From NCBI GenBank assembly GCA_900708905.1, contig CAADRB010000051.1, positions 292,301 to 356,300 on the forward strand: DNA of 64,000 nt, read 5' to 3'. This DNA is from Hymenolepis diminuta. Its lineage: Eukaryota; Platyhelminthes; Cestoda; Cyclophyllidea; Hymenolepididae. The first letter of the stretch is position 1. Every line of letters starts with the position of its first letter. Both the position numbers and the translations under genes were made by a program. The notes under the pieces are model-generated. The model saw nothing but the letters and a program-made list of their open reading frames with translations. It did not search any database and had not been told where the DNA came from. Shown here piece after piece: positions 34,086-46,082 of the stretch.

Positions 34086-35959
34086 TATTCGGTGCTTTTG
34101 TAGATCGCCCAATAAAAAGCTATTTATTCACATACGTGAATTTATTGGTGGAAGTTTTCAAATTCCTATTAACCAAATCCACGCTAAATATGGACTAAAT
34201 TCTGAATTCTGACAAACTGTTTAAATATATCAGTTTTAATTAAGTGCAGTGGTTTTAAATCCACTTAAACAATCTCATATGTTTGCTTATGGCCATAAGA
34301 ACATGCAAATAAATAAAATTTTCATTAACAAATATTCAGTTAAATTAACCGATCAGAAGGTCATAAATATCACTGATATGAACTTGGCCAGAAACCCGGA
34401 ATCGATTCATAAAAAAATAAGCTTTTGAACATTTAGAGATTTCAAAGTGAGTTGTGGTCCTTGATAAAAGTGCTCAACTCAATGCTTCAAAAATTCAAAT
34501 GAATAAGACTATGGATATCCTGATTTCACCATATACTTCCATTGAAACACCGCGTTTCGTCTCACTAAGCTATATGTCACCTAAAGTCGTTGTTCTGTGA
34601 TTAAAATTTGCAAAAATTATTTTAATCTTTTAAAGTAATTAATAATAACTCTTTACTTAAGTCATTCTACTTTTGATGAGATTTCCCATTGAGGTAGTTA
34701 TTATTTTATTTTTAAAAATGCTTTAGCCAATTAAATCATTTCAACGACCGCTTTAATAAATCTTGGGACTTGCAAATTTCAATCAAAAATAGAATCCGGA
34801 TCTTCTTAAATTATCTACCTTCAATCCATTCCTTCATTTGCTCCTTCTACTATTATTAAATAAATTACATTTCCAAAGCGTCGTTTGTGCCTTCAAGGTT
34901 ATTAATTATGTAACGCTGCACTTTAGAAGGAAAAAATGGAATGTCATTTTCCAAATTGTAATGTTTCAAATTATCTCCGCATTCTACTAATTTCTATTTA
35001 TGGAATTGATTGAGATAAGAGTAAACGGAAGGGCTACTCACCTACTACACCATTATTATATTATACCATACTACTATACCATATTATATCCAGCCGTTAT
35101 GCCATTACAAACTCATCATGAACAAAGATTTAAATGAAGGGCACATGCTTCGGTTTTTGACAAAAGAATAACGGTAATGTAAGTGGATCAAAAGTAGCCT
35201 CTAAGTCGCTAAGATAGATCATAACGGCAGAGACTAGACTTCCTAGCACTATAACGGTTAGCAACGATCTTACTTTACAAAGGTACTTATTTACTATAAT
35301 TAAGTCCTGCATTCATAATAGGGGAAGAAATTCGAAAATTATCCCCATTAGCGACAAGAATTGGCATTTTATTGGGGGAAAATGTATGAATAGGGATTAC
35401 TCAAGTTTATTTATTTATGAGTGCTACTTCCGATTAGAGTTTAACAATAATGAGAGTATAATGAGCGATCACAACGGATGTCAGTTTATAAGGACGAAGA
35501 TTTACAACTGCACTTTATTTCCACTTTTTATTTGGTAGCAGAAGAAAGGGAATAACTCGGCGATAGTAACTCTCACGTTTGTATAGCTGTGTAATGGTTA
35601 TTTGCGAGGACTAAGATTTGCAGCTAGTGCACGTCAAACAACTTTCATTCAAAAATAGATCCGCTCAAGTTAATAAGTAGTTAATATTATTATTTTTAAA
35701 TACAACTTTAATTGCAATAATATTTTCCATTGGCCTTGAGTGAACATTGCTAACTGAACTCTCCCAAGTTAGAAGAATTTTTTCTATATCAGATATGCGA
35801 AATTATGCTCATATAGACTACTCAATGTCATGAAATGTAATTTTGAAATTTTAATCTTTATAAGAAATATGAATTGAAATAGCGAAATTGACCTTCGTAA
35901 TTAGGCAACCTTTCAATAAGTGTAGAAGAGAAATTGCTTCAACTCAATTGACGGATCAT

Positions 35960-36130
35960 GAACTGTGAATTCCAGAAGGCGAACTACTCGACACTTAAGT
36001 ACAATCCAAAATCTAAAATCAACTGAATTTTAATTCTTTGATAACTTGACTTTTTTTCTTAACACCACCCCCTCCTTGTTATCATTTACTAAGCTCACAA
36101 CACTGTGGTTTCCGTTGCTTTCCCAAAACG
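35960..36130 (+). repeat. Interspersed repeat family R2, copy 3 (right part)
   Basis: Matches the 3' half of copy 1: 'acaatccaaaatctaaaatc', 'cccctccttgttatcattta' and 'gtttccgttgcttt' against 'atttcagttgctttt'. Confidence 0.45.
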
Positions 36131-37068
36131 AAAAAGGGTACTGATTTATTACTCCTAGCAAGCAATATAATTTTAAAATTTTAATCATGGTGTAGCATTT
36201 GAAGCCGTGTAATAGAGAAATAGTTATATATTGCGTGAAACGCAGGAGTCGAATAAGAGTATATAAAAAAATCTTACTCTATTCGAAATCTAGAGGCAAT
36301 GAGTCATCAACTTCTAATGAGAGAAGTAATTTACTTTATAATATCCCATTGTTTCAGACCATATTCTTCATGCTTTGATCCCCTGATTCCTGGACGAGGT
36401 CATGTTCGTTTGTTTAACAGTTTATTAAATGATATTTCATATCACTTTGATTAATTTGTTTCCTCTAAGAGCCACGATTAGACATATTAAAATAACCAAG
36501 ACATTTTAAACTTAGTAGTGATCTCGTTAACTGTAATATCAGAAAGCGATTTGATTAAGACTGAAAATTATTTGAAAGTATTCAGTTTTTATTGAAATCT
36601 GGAGTATTTAATTCATTTTAAATCGGGCAAATGTTTGATCATTAACACTGGCCATTATCGTGCAGAAATCTTCCTGCATTTTTCCGTTATTAAATACACC
36701 ATTTTTGTGCTTCCGCTAATATTTCACTTAATTTACTCAACTACTTCCGGATTAAGTACAATATTTAGCGCAATTTAAAGCCAAAGAAAAGAACGAGAAA
36801 AGATTCAGCTTTATTCACACGTGTTTAGCTGTGCTTCGATCACTTCACATATTCTTTCCTTTTTCGATGAAATATAGTTTCTTGTGACCTATTATCTCAT
36901 TTCATATTTCATGTGTGTGAAAAATAAAGTGAATGTTCAGCAGTTCAGTTAAAGAGTTATTCAATTTCTCCTATATATCTATTTTCATCGGAAGTTATCT
37001 CTACATATCAGTAGGTAATGAATTCCAACATCTATGTCACGATCTCTTATTACAATGAGTTTGTCTAG

Positions 37069-37323
37069 GATACATATTCAACCTTGAAATTGATGCTTCC
37101 GCATCCACGCACGTTAAAATTATTGCTGTAGTCGAAAGTGATTCATCTTCTTGTGATGTAGTAGCCAGTGTGCACGTCTACCGAGGTCAAAAGACCAATG
37201 CTCAACGACGTGCCTCTGAGGCTATTGATGTCCAACTGCACTTGCCAATGAGAGGGGTGGTAGAATGTGTACTTCCCATAAAAGCGGCACCAGAATACCT
37301 TCGCACTACCAGATTTAAGTATG
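37069..37323 (+). CDS. Internal exon of an unidentified gene
   Basis: Bounded by TTTGTCTAG and TATG|GTAAGT, 255 nt with no stop, and much richer in G+C than its flanks. The 85 codons read YIFNLEIDASAS, HVKIIAVVESDSSSCDVVAS, VHVYRGQKTNAQRRASEAID, VQLHLPMRGVVECVLPIKAA and EYLRTTRFKYG. The alternating hydrophobic pattern suggests beta strands of an extracellular or adaptor-like sandwich fold, but I recognise no family. It begins with two bases of a split codon and ends with one. I could not find its neighbours with confidence. Confidence 0.5.
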
Positions 37324-38964
37324 GTAAGTTCTTCTTAATGGAGTTGGACTCTGCTTTCACTTTTTGCTGAACAACAGTTCCCCTTATTGTGTTTGTTTCT
37401 CTTTATATTATTTTAATAAAATTTGGAAAGATTTATACTAACTCCTACCATTATTTCATTCAATCTCTTCCATCCTGCACGCTTTTCATTTTTACTTATA
37501 ATCACCCATTTAGATTGTACATAGTGAGCGTAGTATGTTGTTGCACTCCATTTACGAGCTATTTTTCTTAGCATTTCAGATGGTATACACTTCACCTAAC
37601 TGATAGATACAATGACAAATATGATAAACTAAACAAAAATCCAAATACTAGAGTAGATATTTCCGTAAGTCCTGATGAAATATGAATTCTAACCCATATT
37701 TAAAGTTAAATTTGCATTCTATTCGTGAAGTCTTTAGTGGATGAGCGATAGAAGATTTTACATTCGATGTTCGCTGTTAAAGGAGAAGGTGATAAATTAT
37801 TCCGGTTTTTGAGATAAAATAGAATCAGGAAACAGGATAATTCTATACCAGCAAAAAGCAGCTTCAAATATGCTTTTATCTTCCAATTTAAAGTGACCTT
37901 GAACATATTGATCAACGTTATTGAAGAAAAAAGAACAAGGAAGTTCGTAATAAAAAGTCTCAAAGGTCGAACCCGAAGACTTTGGTCTGCTGAAGTAACC
38001 ATTTATATTTTAATTTTAAATTTAACTTTACGTTGTTTGGCTTTTCGTTAGCTCCAGTTCGCTCCTTTTTAACGCAAATTCCTTATGTGTTATCAACACA
38101 CTTAATTGAATGCTATATTCTGAATGACTTAGTAGTGAACGGCTCTCTGCCAAATGTCTGAATGACTAAAATCGCATGTCTATGAGTACAGTAAAAATTG
38201 TTGTAGCTAGAAGATTTAACAACTTCACACCTTCCCGATCCTCAATATCAGTTAAATAATACACTATTGTTTCCCAGATAGTTGAGTCAGTCTAAGTCTC
38301 ATAGGACAGATTCGATCGCCTCCTACAAAGTAAAGCGACGTACATTTTCCCTATTATAGCTTTTCTACGCCATAAAATCCCATTTGAAGGTCATCGACTT
38401 TGGTATTTTGGAATCCAAAGTCTCGATATCTGCTCTCCTGCAATCAACTTTCATATGGCGACATTACAGATTAGCAATGAGTGACGGTGTTTGAATTTTT
38501 ATTCAACGAATCCGGTTTCTTCCCATTTATCTTCTAACTGTTCTAACTCCGCAAGAGACTTGACTATACGTGAGCCAGCGAAGTAGCTTTAAAATAGCAC
38601 TAAACTTTACCAGTAGGATTATTTTAGAAACATCGATCAAGTTAGGCTTAAAGATGTCCCTTTATAAACTAATTATCTTCCTAAAGACTGACTTGTTACA
38701 GCAGAAAACATGAGGTTGAACTGAGAGTACTGGACCGCCTTAAATAATAAGAGAGGCAATTTTGGAGTGGAGGATAAGCGTCAGCACGACGGAAGTGGAA
38801 ACGGAGTTGTTTTAAAAAAGGTCGATTTAAGGAATACAGCATTTAATTGACTGTCTCACGCTATTAGGGTACGCTACTAGAATCCTCTAAGGGAATTTAA
38901 AACCAAGTATTAATGGTATGTATCTTACTGAGCCACAACAAAGCGGTACACATACTACAGGCAT

Positions 38965-38984
38965 NNNNNNNNNNNNNNNNNNNN
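38965..38984. other. Assembly gap (20 N)
   Basis: A run of 20 N. True size and content are unknown, so features on either side may not be contiguous. Confidence 1.
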
Positions 38985-39075
38985 GAAGGGGGAACATCAA
39001 GAGGATGCGTGAAAAGGAGTGGGGCTATTATGCAGACATCTATTTGCGACACCCTCCGAGACTAGACTAGCTGTC

Positions 39076-39099
39076 GTATACTATAGTTGTATAGTATAC
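39076..39099. repeat. Perfect inverted repeat, 10-bp arms
   Basis: GTATACTATA and TATAGTATAC separated by GTTG, a potential hairpin or cruciform 91 bp right of the gap. Confidence 0.8.
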
Positions 39100-41263
39100 T
39101 TTGCATACAGTGCAGCCATCAAACAAACCTTCTAGTTGTGTAGTTGAGCAATTTAACTAAAGCGAATTAATGACATTTAGATGTAACTTTAACTTTCTTA
39201 ACCACAAAAAAAGTCATAAGGATCACAAAATGATCAAAGTCCAAACATCGTTGGGTAAAGTTAACACCAGAAAGGAAAACACTACCCTTAGACATAAACA
39301 AACAAACATAAATTAGGTTTTAACTGAGTCCTCTGAGAGGTTTTTGAGAAAACCAGTACTTATTTCTATCATTTCAAACTTGCTGGATTTGTAAGAAAGT
39401 TGACTAGGACATCTGAAAGACTTATCCAATAAAGTCACTCTTGGTCTTAGAAATGTGATTCATAATATCACCTGAAAAATAAGTTTAGATTCAGTGAATA
39501 GCCAATTGCAGTGGCCTCACCCGATCTGAGTATAAAGTCTTTATTTATTCAAAATACCTATAGGTGAAGATGAGATCAATCCATGTAACAGATCTGTCCT
39601 TCTTCTGTTGCAATGTACTTAATCGTTTGGTAAGAAAATATTGATTTCATTCCCTACAAGTTTAATTTACCACCTCAAGGAAATTCAAATGTACACAGTG
39701 AAGTACGAAACTGTCTATTGTATGCTTACAGAAGAGGAAGCAAAGCTTGTGCAACCTCAACTATCAACGGTCAAACAGGACTTCCAGTGACCAATTCGCG
39801 TTGCTTAAAGTCTTTAGAATTTTGAGCGGTTGAACAGAAACATAGGAGAATATCATCCTCAACGTCGAAATCAGATTAAATCAGACTCCCTTCAGAAGAT
39901 CTTTCGAAATGCAACAGCACATATTTTTGGAATTAATTATTGAAGAATTAAGAATATATTAAATCCTATGGACCAGATCTCACTCCTCTTTCCAAAATTC
40001 ATGCGTTTCCTACACCTCCGCTATATGTTATTGTTACTACTTAGCTTCGAAAAGGATACAGTTTCTATTCTATCTCATTTCTCTGATGCAATTGAATTCA
40101 ATTGCTCTCAGGTTCTTTTCATTAATTATTTTTTTATATTCTAAATATTGATTGGTTAATCACTAAACTCCAAGACGAGACACAAAAGAACTGAGCTTAT
40201 CTGTTCAAGGTATTGCTATAGTCCTTGTAATCCCAACCGTTTTTTAATGTTCGTCCCATTTTCCAAGTCTTATAGGATCCCATTCTTAGTAACTGAATCA
40301 GATCTTACGTTCCCAATCTTTTCCATTATCGACTTTCAATTTCGTCTTCCTTTCTACATTCCTGAGTCTGTGGGGGTCACGAAAACCAAGACTAGAGGTC
40401 ATAAGCATTAATGAACAGCTTTTACACCATACCTTAAGATAGATGCAGTCGGAATACAAGCATATTTTCTATGATAAACAGGGTAGGTTGGATAACTTGC
40501 TCATATCACCGGTTGAAGGATGTCAAGAATCTGCCTTTTCCAGTCAGAATCAGTCATTAAAGGTAGAACTTCTATTAACTAAATATCATTTGAAATCAAA
40601 TAATCTCCAGATGCTACTACGCAGCAAACAAGGACAACAGATATTTTTCCTTACCAGCAAACATCTTCGAAGAGTCAAGAATGACATTCTGACAGATTTT
40701 GACTTAACCAAACTTCTCTTGTATTGCAATCTAATAAATCTAGAGCAAGACACTTAAATTCATTGGAGTTTCTTCCTTGTTCATCATATATTTCCTTCCA
40801 TGATTCCTTCCACAAAATTTTGATCTTCTTCTCCAGCAAATATGAACATACAATATTCAGTATTCCATTTCACTGTCCAAGCTAGGCCCCTCAACTGGAG
40901 AGAATTTGGAAATATTCACCAGTGTTCTAAATAAGATCTTATGTACTTTATTTTTTGGATCATTTAAGTAATTTCTAAATACTACGAACTGAAGTTCCTG
41001 TAAGAGAGCTACTGTTTTTAATTAAAGTCGAAAAAGTTAACCCCTTTTATCCACTCTTTTAGAAAGCAAAACAATTTTGAATTTACGAGTACAGCTGTCT
41101 TTTCTTCGACATCAGTAATAACAATAACCTTTAAAAATTAAGAATTTCTAAAAAATCAACACTTTTAATCCTTTATTTACGCAGTTATTTCAACTGACCA
41201 ATCAGTGATGAGAAGTTGATTATTTTTGGAGAGAAAGATATAAAATTTTGGGTATTTACTGTG

Positions 41264-41284
41264 TTGAAGTGCACTGCACTTCAA
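41264..41284. repeat. Near-palindrome, 10-bp arms with one-base centre
   Basis: TTGAAGTGCA and TGCACTTCAA flank a single C. Confidence 0.8.
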
Positions 41285-41363
41285 GCTGTTGGCTTGAGCA
41301 GATTTTGTACTTGAAAAGGATTCGCACTTTTATCGTCAGAGGGAGCATAGACTAGGAGATAAG

Positions 41364-41420
41364 AGGGGACCAATTTGATTCTCTGACAGTTAATTTAACA
41401 TTTAACGAAATTGGTCCCCT
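41364..41420. repeat. Inverted repeat, 13-bp perfect arms, 31-nt loop
   Basis: AGGGGACCAATTT at 41364-41376 pairs with AAATTGGTCCCCT at 41408-41420. The loop is AT-rich. It could be a hairpin or a tiny remnant of a terminal-inverted-repeat element. Confidence 0.75.
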
Positions 41421-42439
41421 TTTTGTCCTCCCACCCGCGATGACATTTAAATTTTGGCTAATTTGGAAAGTTTAATGTCAACGTGGCTGCTAGTTTAAGT
41501 CTGTATTTCGGTTAAGCTTATTTCATACATTATCACTATTATTGATTAATAAGTTTGAATGAGTGGTTAGTCATTCCATCTCGATAAATTTCTCTTTTAA
41601 TAAGTCAAGAGTAACCAGTTTTGACACTCAGAACTCACTTAAGACCAATCAAAATGAATACCCACTGAGGGCTCCAATGCACCATAATATTGACTGAACA
41701 GGTAATTAAAAATAATTCATGATAATTAATGCGTCTGGGTGTATAAAATCAGCAATTTTTAAAAACTGATAAGTGAGTAACACCGCACTTTGACTAATGA
41801 TTAAATCTCATTCGAAAATAAAGACGATAACTATTTTGGGGAACTTGACGTATCGGTGGTGAATTAAATGTGCCAATGTGCAAATTATGCCTTGTAAAAT
41901 TGAGTTGACAATAAACCTTTCATATATACATAAAATAATTTAAGCCAGTTAAACCCCCCTACCTAACATAACCGCAATTTTCCCGATCTTTCTAAAAACA
42001 AACGCTATATTTTTTTTAATAATTGAGAATTTGCGTATTTTTGGGTGGAGCAGAGAATAATTCTGGTACTAATTCAATTTAAGCCGCTAGATGTGTTAAG
42101 TGACAGCTTGTGGAGAGTTGATTACAAATCTTATTTTACGCAACATGTCAAATTGACCTGGACGTAATAAGAAACTGGTTTCCTAAAAAAGCCATTAAGT
42201 TGGGGAAATAACTTCCAAACAGCTCTAAACCGATTTTTCACAATAGGCCCTACTAAATGACTTAACTGGAAGTGACGGTTAAAAATGATTCATTACTGCA
42301 TTGAATAATTTTATTTTGGGCGGGCCAAAAGTAACCAAATTCTAGACCAAAAATTGCCCCTAATAGCAATTTTTTTCTGTGAAGTTTACTACCCCGAAGT
42401 CGCTTATCTATTCACTTCATCTTTATGTCTAGCCACCTT

Positions 42440-42640
42440 CTTTCACTGTGGTAGCGAAGGCATGGGGAGGCAGCAGTCACGACCTTGGTGTTTGACCAAT
42501 GATATATGACCGTATTTCACAGACCAATAGGAGGCTGAGTTGTAATAACGCGAATAATTCAATTGCCAGTCAAAGTCACACAGTTGCGCAAACGAAAGTG
42601 ACCAAGGTGTCTGACCAATTATAATATTCATAAGTGGTCA
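42440..42640 (-). repeat. Block with an internal direct repeat and CCAAT/ATTGG motifs
   Basis: On the minus strand 'attggtcagacaccttggtc' and 'attggtcaaacaccaaggtc' lie about 120 nt apart, with another ATTGGTC between. The ATTGG boxes recall a promoter, but no gene follows. Confidence 0.4.
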
Positions 42641-45600
42641 CTAGGTGTTGGAAATGATTATTACACTAATAAAACATTCTCAAGGTTATCTAATCAACCA
42701 ATTAGAGTAAGGTAGAAGATAAGGCAATCAATTATGCAGTTCCCTTGTTGAATTTTTTTGTCCGCTTCCGGCACAGTTAAGAAATTTACTTTTCTTCTTT
42801 TATCTCAAATCGTTTATCTTAACATCACTTTCATTTAGAAGGAAGAAAAAAGCAGGAAAAAAGCATTCCACTTAGAAATTTGCTGCAAGGGTACATTAAT
42901 TAACAAAAAGTGACCATTCTAATATGGAATTAAAAGGAAAGAAGAATTATTAACCATGTTATAAAGAACAATAAAGTACGGGAATAAAATGCTAACTTGC
43001 ATTCATGAAAGGTAAATTAATTTTATTATATTCAGACAAAATACAAAGTTTTAAAGCATATTAATAGTAATTAAGGAGATCGCAGCTTTTATGAATTCCT
43101 AACGAGCCGTATCGTTCAGTACCTATGTTGTTTTTTAGAAAAAAGTGATCAGAAGTCAAGCTCAATTCTAACGCGTGTGAAAATGATCTTGACAATGTTA
43201 ACAATCCAAAAGATTTTTGGGATCTCGAGGAATAAGTAAAAGTGAAATGGGAAATTTCGCTCAATATGAACCTGTGTATATGTTTAATTCTCTTAATCAC
43301 CTTAACTCATGAATCAAATGTTTCTACACTTTGAAATTTGTAACCCCTGCTTATTACCGAAAAAATGCGATTTCCTATGATTAAAGGGACTGCAATTTGT
43401 GCGTACTTTCAAAATGGAGATAATTAATGTCGGAAATTTATACAAACGAATGATCACATTTTCTACTGCTTTTTATAGAAAGGAATGCCTACATAGTGGC
43501 GCGAAATCTTTAGTATTCAACGAAGTAACGTGTATATTAGTTTCTATATCGAGTACTTTCTTAGGAACAAACTTTAGATTTTTGCCATAAATTAGTCAAA
43601 AAACGGCTGTAGCATGAACAACAGTGGAAAACAGACATTGTGAGTAATTTGGAGGAAAGTGGAAGGTATCAGTATTGAATAATTTCAACCCTATTTGTGA
43701 AGATCAAGCGAAAATAGGAACGATAAGACAATTGATAGATTTGGAGTTTTTTATTCGTTGGTGGGTAACTGACAGTCAAGGCAGAAGTGTGAGTCAGCTG
43801 GTCAGTCGGTAGCATCTCATGGAAAGACCGGGCAGTCCTATGAGTCAGCATGCATTAGAATTACAGAAGATTAGCGATATAATCAATAAGAAGCAAAAGT
43901 ACGGCTTATCTTGGAATGAAATTTCATTTCCGTTCCCCATGTCCAAGTTCTGACTGTGAACGCCCAAAGATTGCTTTTATAAGTCTTGGTTTCCTTGTTA
44001 AAAGAAAAAAATGCAAATTTTTTAAATTTTATATTTTAAGTGTTCATTCCAAAAAAAGGAAACAGATAAGATTTACGAATGAACTTTTATCAAGCATGAT
44101 GTAAAGTAGATACAGAAATGACGAAATGAGCATTTCATTTGATAAAAATTACATTTAAAAGTGAAATAAGTATCTATACACAAGGAAACATCGAAAAAGA
44201 GATCCTTGGGTAGTAAAAACAATGAATGAGAAATGAATTATTTTATTCTGAAAAAAATACATGTACATGTAAGACGGTGTCGTTTCTGAGTGATGTCTAA
44301 CTAATATTGACTCAGGAGATTTAGTCTAATGCAACCTATTCATCTTCGCTAATCGATTAGTTTGTGAGTTCCCATGGTATTTTCATTTTCCATCATTGAG
44401 GGCTTCAATAGGATCCCACAAAACATGGACTTCACTTTATATAATTTAGATCTCTTGATCAATTTATTATTTGACATAGGAGCTTTTCTGTTTATTCCGA
44501 AACAACTCGGTGGTACATCAGATAATCCTGCTTCATTATTTTCAGCATGAATTCGCCTTCTGACGTACTTGGTACACCAGCTGCCTTATTATAAATCCTC
44601 ATTTTATGGTGTGGCGGAATCAAATGCATTGAAAATGGTGCAGTGTTTAAACTATGGAAGGGAGGAAATTCTGGAGAAATTATACAATAATTAATGAAAT
44701 CGAACCTACGGCAAATCGTTTTACTGTAAACTAGAGACTTTATTTGCGTATATCAAGTATAATATATTATGAATCAAATTTTACATAGTGATGGTAAAAC
44801 AATTTCGTGTTTTAATAATTGATTAATTTAAGTAATATTTCGATTACAAAATTCATTCGACGAACACGCCTAATTCGAGCCATATTCCACATTAAATTTG
44901 AATTAAACATAAAAATTTGGTAATGTAGGAATTTAATGTAGTTTATGGTAGGACAGTTCCTAGCAGTCTTTGTATACTTCTCTAATTTTGTTTTACCACA
45001 TTTGTAATTAGGCAGATGGTTTTTAAACTTCATAACTTTAAACATTTTGCACCAGCCAGGGGATCTTTTAAGGAAGTTAACTTTCACTTATTTTGCGTAT
45101 AATCGGTAATGCCTTAAAGACAATTCCTATAAACGTCACCTTTCATTAACAGTTTGAAGTTGAAAATGCATAAAAACTAAAACCAATCATTTTAGCAGAG
45201 CAATATCACCTGATAGGTTGACGTTTATGGAACTATAATAGTATCATATGACCATTAAAAGCACAGTCAATTCAAAGTATATTGCAGAAAGTTAATAGAA
45301 AATAAAAATCCACTTTAGGAGAGCATTTAGAGTCCATCAACCCATTAGAATTCATTAGCTAACTCTAGTGAGCTCAGCTAAGTTTAAAGTGTCTTTGTTG
45401 GTCTCACCTACAAATAAATCATAGCGTTCCAACCATCTATTCAGTTAAACAAACTGGCTCTGAGTATGGCAGACATGAAACCATCTCAAAATTTAGGGAT
45501 CAAATCATGATGATTGAGCATTGGAGTCTTTGGATATTGCAAAGTAAATTATACGCATTGAGAGAAAGCAATAACTTAATGCTTTCAGAATTCAGACAAC

Positions 45601-45851
45601 GACTTTTGATATCCAGACTTTCTTTCATGATTCTTTAGTATCATTAGTTTCATCCCTGCTGGCTTATTTTGCATTTTCGCGTAATTGAAAGTTATCCCAT
45701 TATGGAGTTGTAGAACAATTCACATTGTCACGGATTTATGAAATAAATGAAAAAGATAAGGTAGGCGCAATTGTAGAACATGGATTAAAGATATAACTTT
45801 ACAAGTACATGGTATGAAAGTTGAAATATAACTGTATTCTGCACTTGGTAG

Positions 45852-46082
45852 GAAGAGAGCTGGAACCGAAGGCTAGGCATTGGGAAAAAAGGAATGTGGC
45901 AGAAAAAAGAAGCCAAAAACAGCTCTTTCCGTGTAAGACATACCGATCTCATGGAAAAACAGAAAGAAATGAAGAAACACAAGGTCAGTAGCGGTAAAAG
46001 AGGGAAAAATGAAGAAAACCAACTGGTGTCTTCTTCAACCTCACGAACCCAGCTACAACAGAGAACAATGGGAAGGGGGTAA
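45852..46082 (+). CDS. Weak exon-like segment, lysine/glutamate-rich
   Basis: After GGTAG an open frame reads EESWNRRLGIGKKGMWQKKE, then RVRHTDLMEKQKEMKKHK. A good donor (AAG|GTCAGT) lies at 45984, or the frame continues to a TAA at 46082. The frame is purine-rich, which by itself lowers stop frequency, so chance is not excluded. The minus-strand 122-codon frame across it is probably a shadow of this composition. Confidence 0.25.
   Translation, partial: EESWNRRLGIGKKGMWQKKEAKNSSFRVRHTDLMEKQKEMKKHKVSSGKRGKNEENQLVSSSTSRTQLQQRTMGRG

Larger units (their letters stand above)
24779..37068. other. Lgl 3' flank and gene-poor spacer
   Basis: It starts with the presumed Lgl 3' UTR. From 26150 to 26930 the + strand is strongly pyrimidine-rich (T/C), which creates long but unconvincing frames. 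I saw only weak coding scraps near 28640-28820 and 29981-30278. AT-rich simple sequence lies at 33940-34085. Confidence 0.5.
37324..45851. other. Gene-poor spacer with an assembly gap
   Basis: No supported gene. The 104-codon frame at 40443-40757 is within chance expectation. The stretch includes the N gap, the inverted repeats at 39076, 41264 and 41364, and a more GC-balanced block with repeated GACCAAT motifs at 42440-42640. Confidence 0.5.

Noticed and set aside
40443..40757. 104-codon open frame on the + strand
   Set aside because: With about 65% A+T, a few frames of this length are expected by chance in 64 kb. There is no splice context or recognisable motif.
43790..43860. tRNA-Lys-like text (GGTCAGTCGGTAGCATCTCA)
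   Set aside because: Resembles a D arm only. No B box or paired acceptor is seen, so it is not called.
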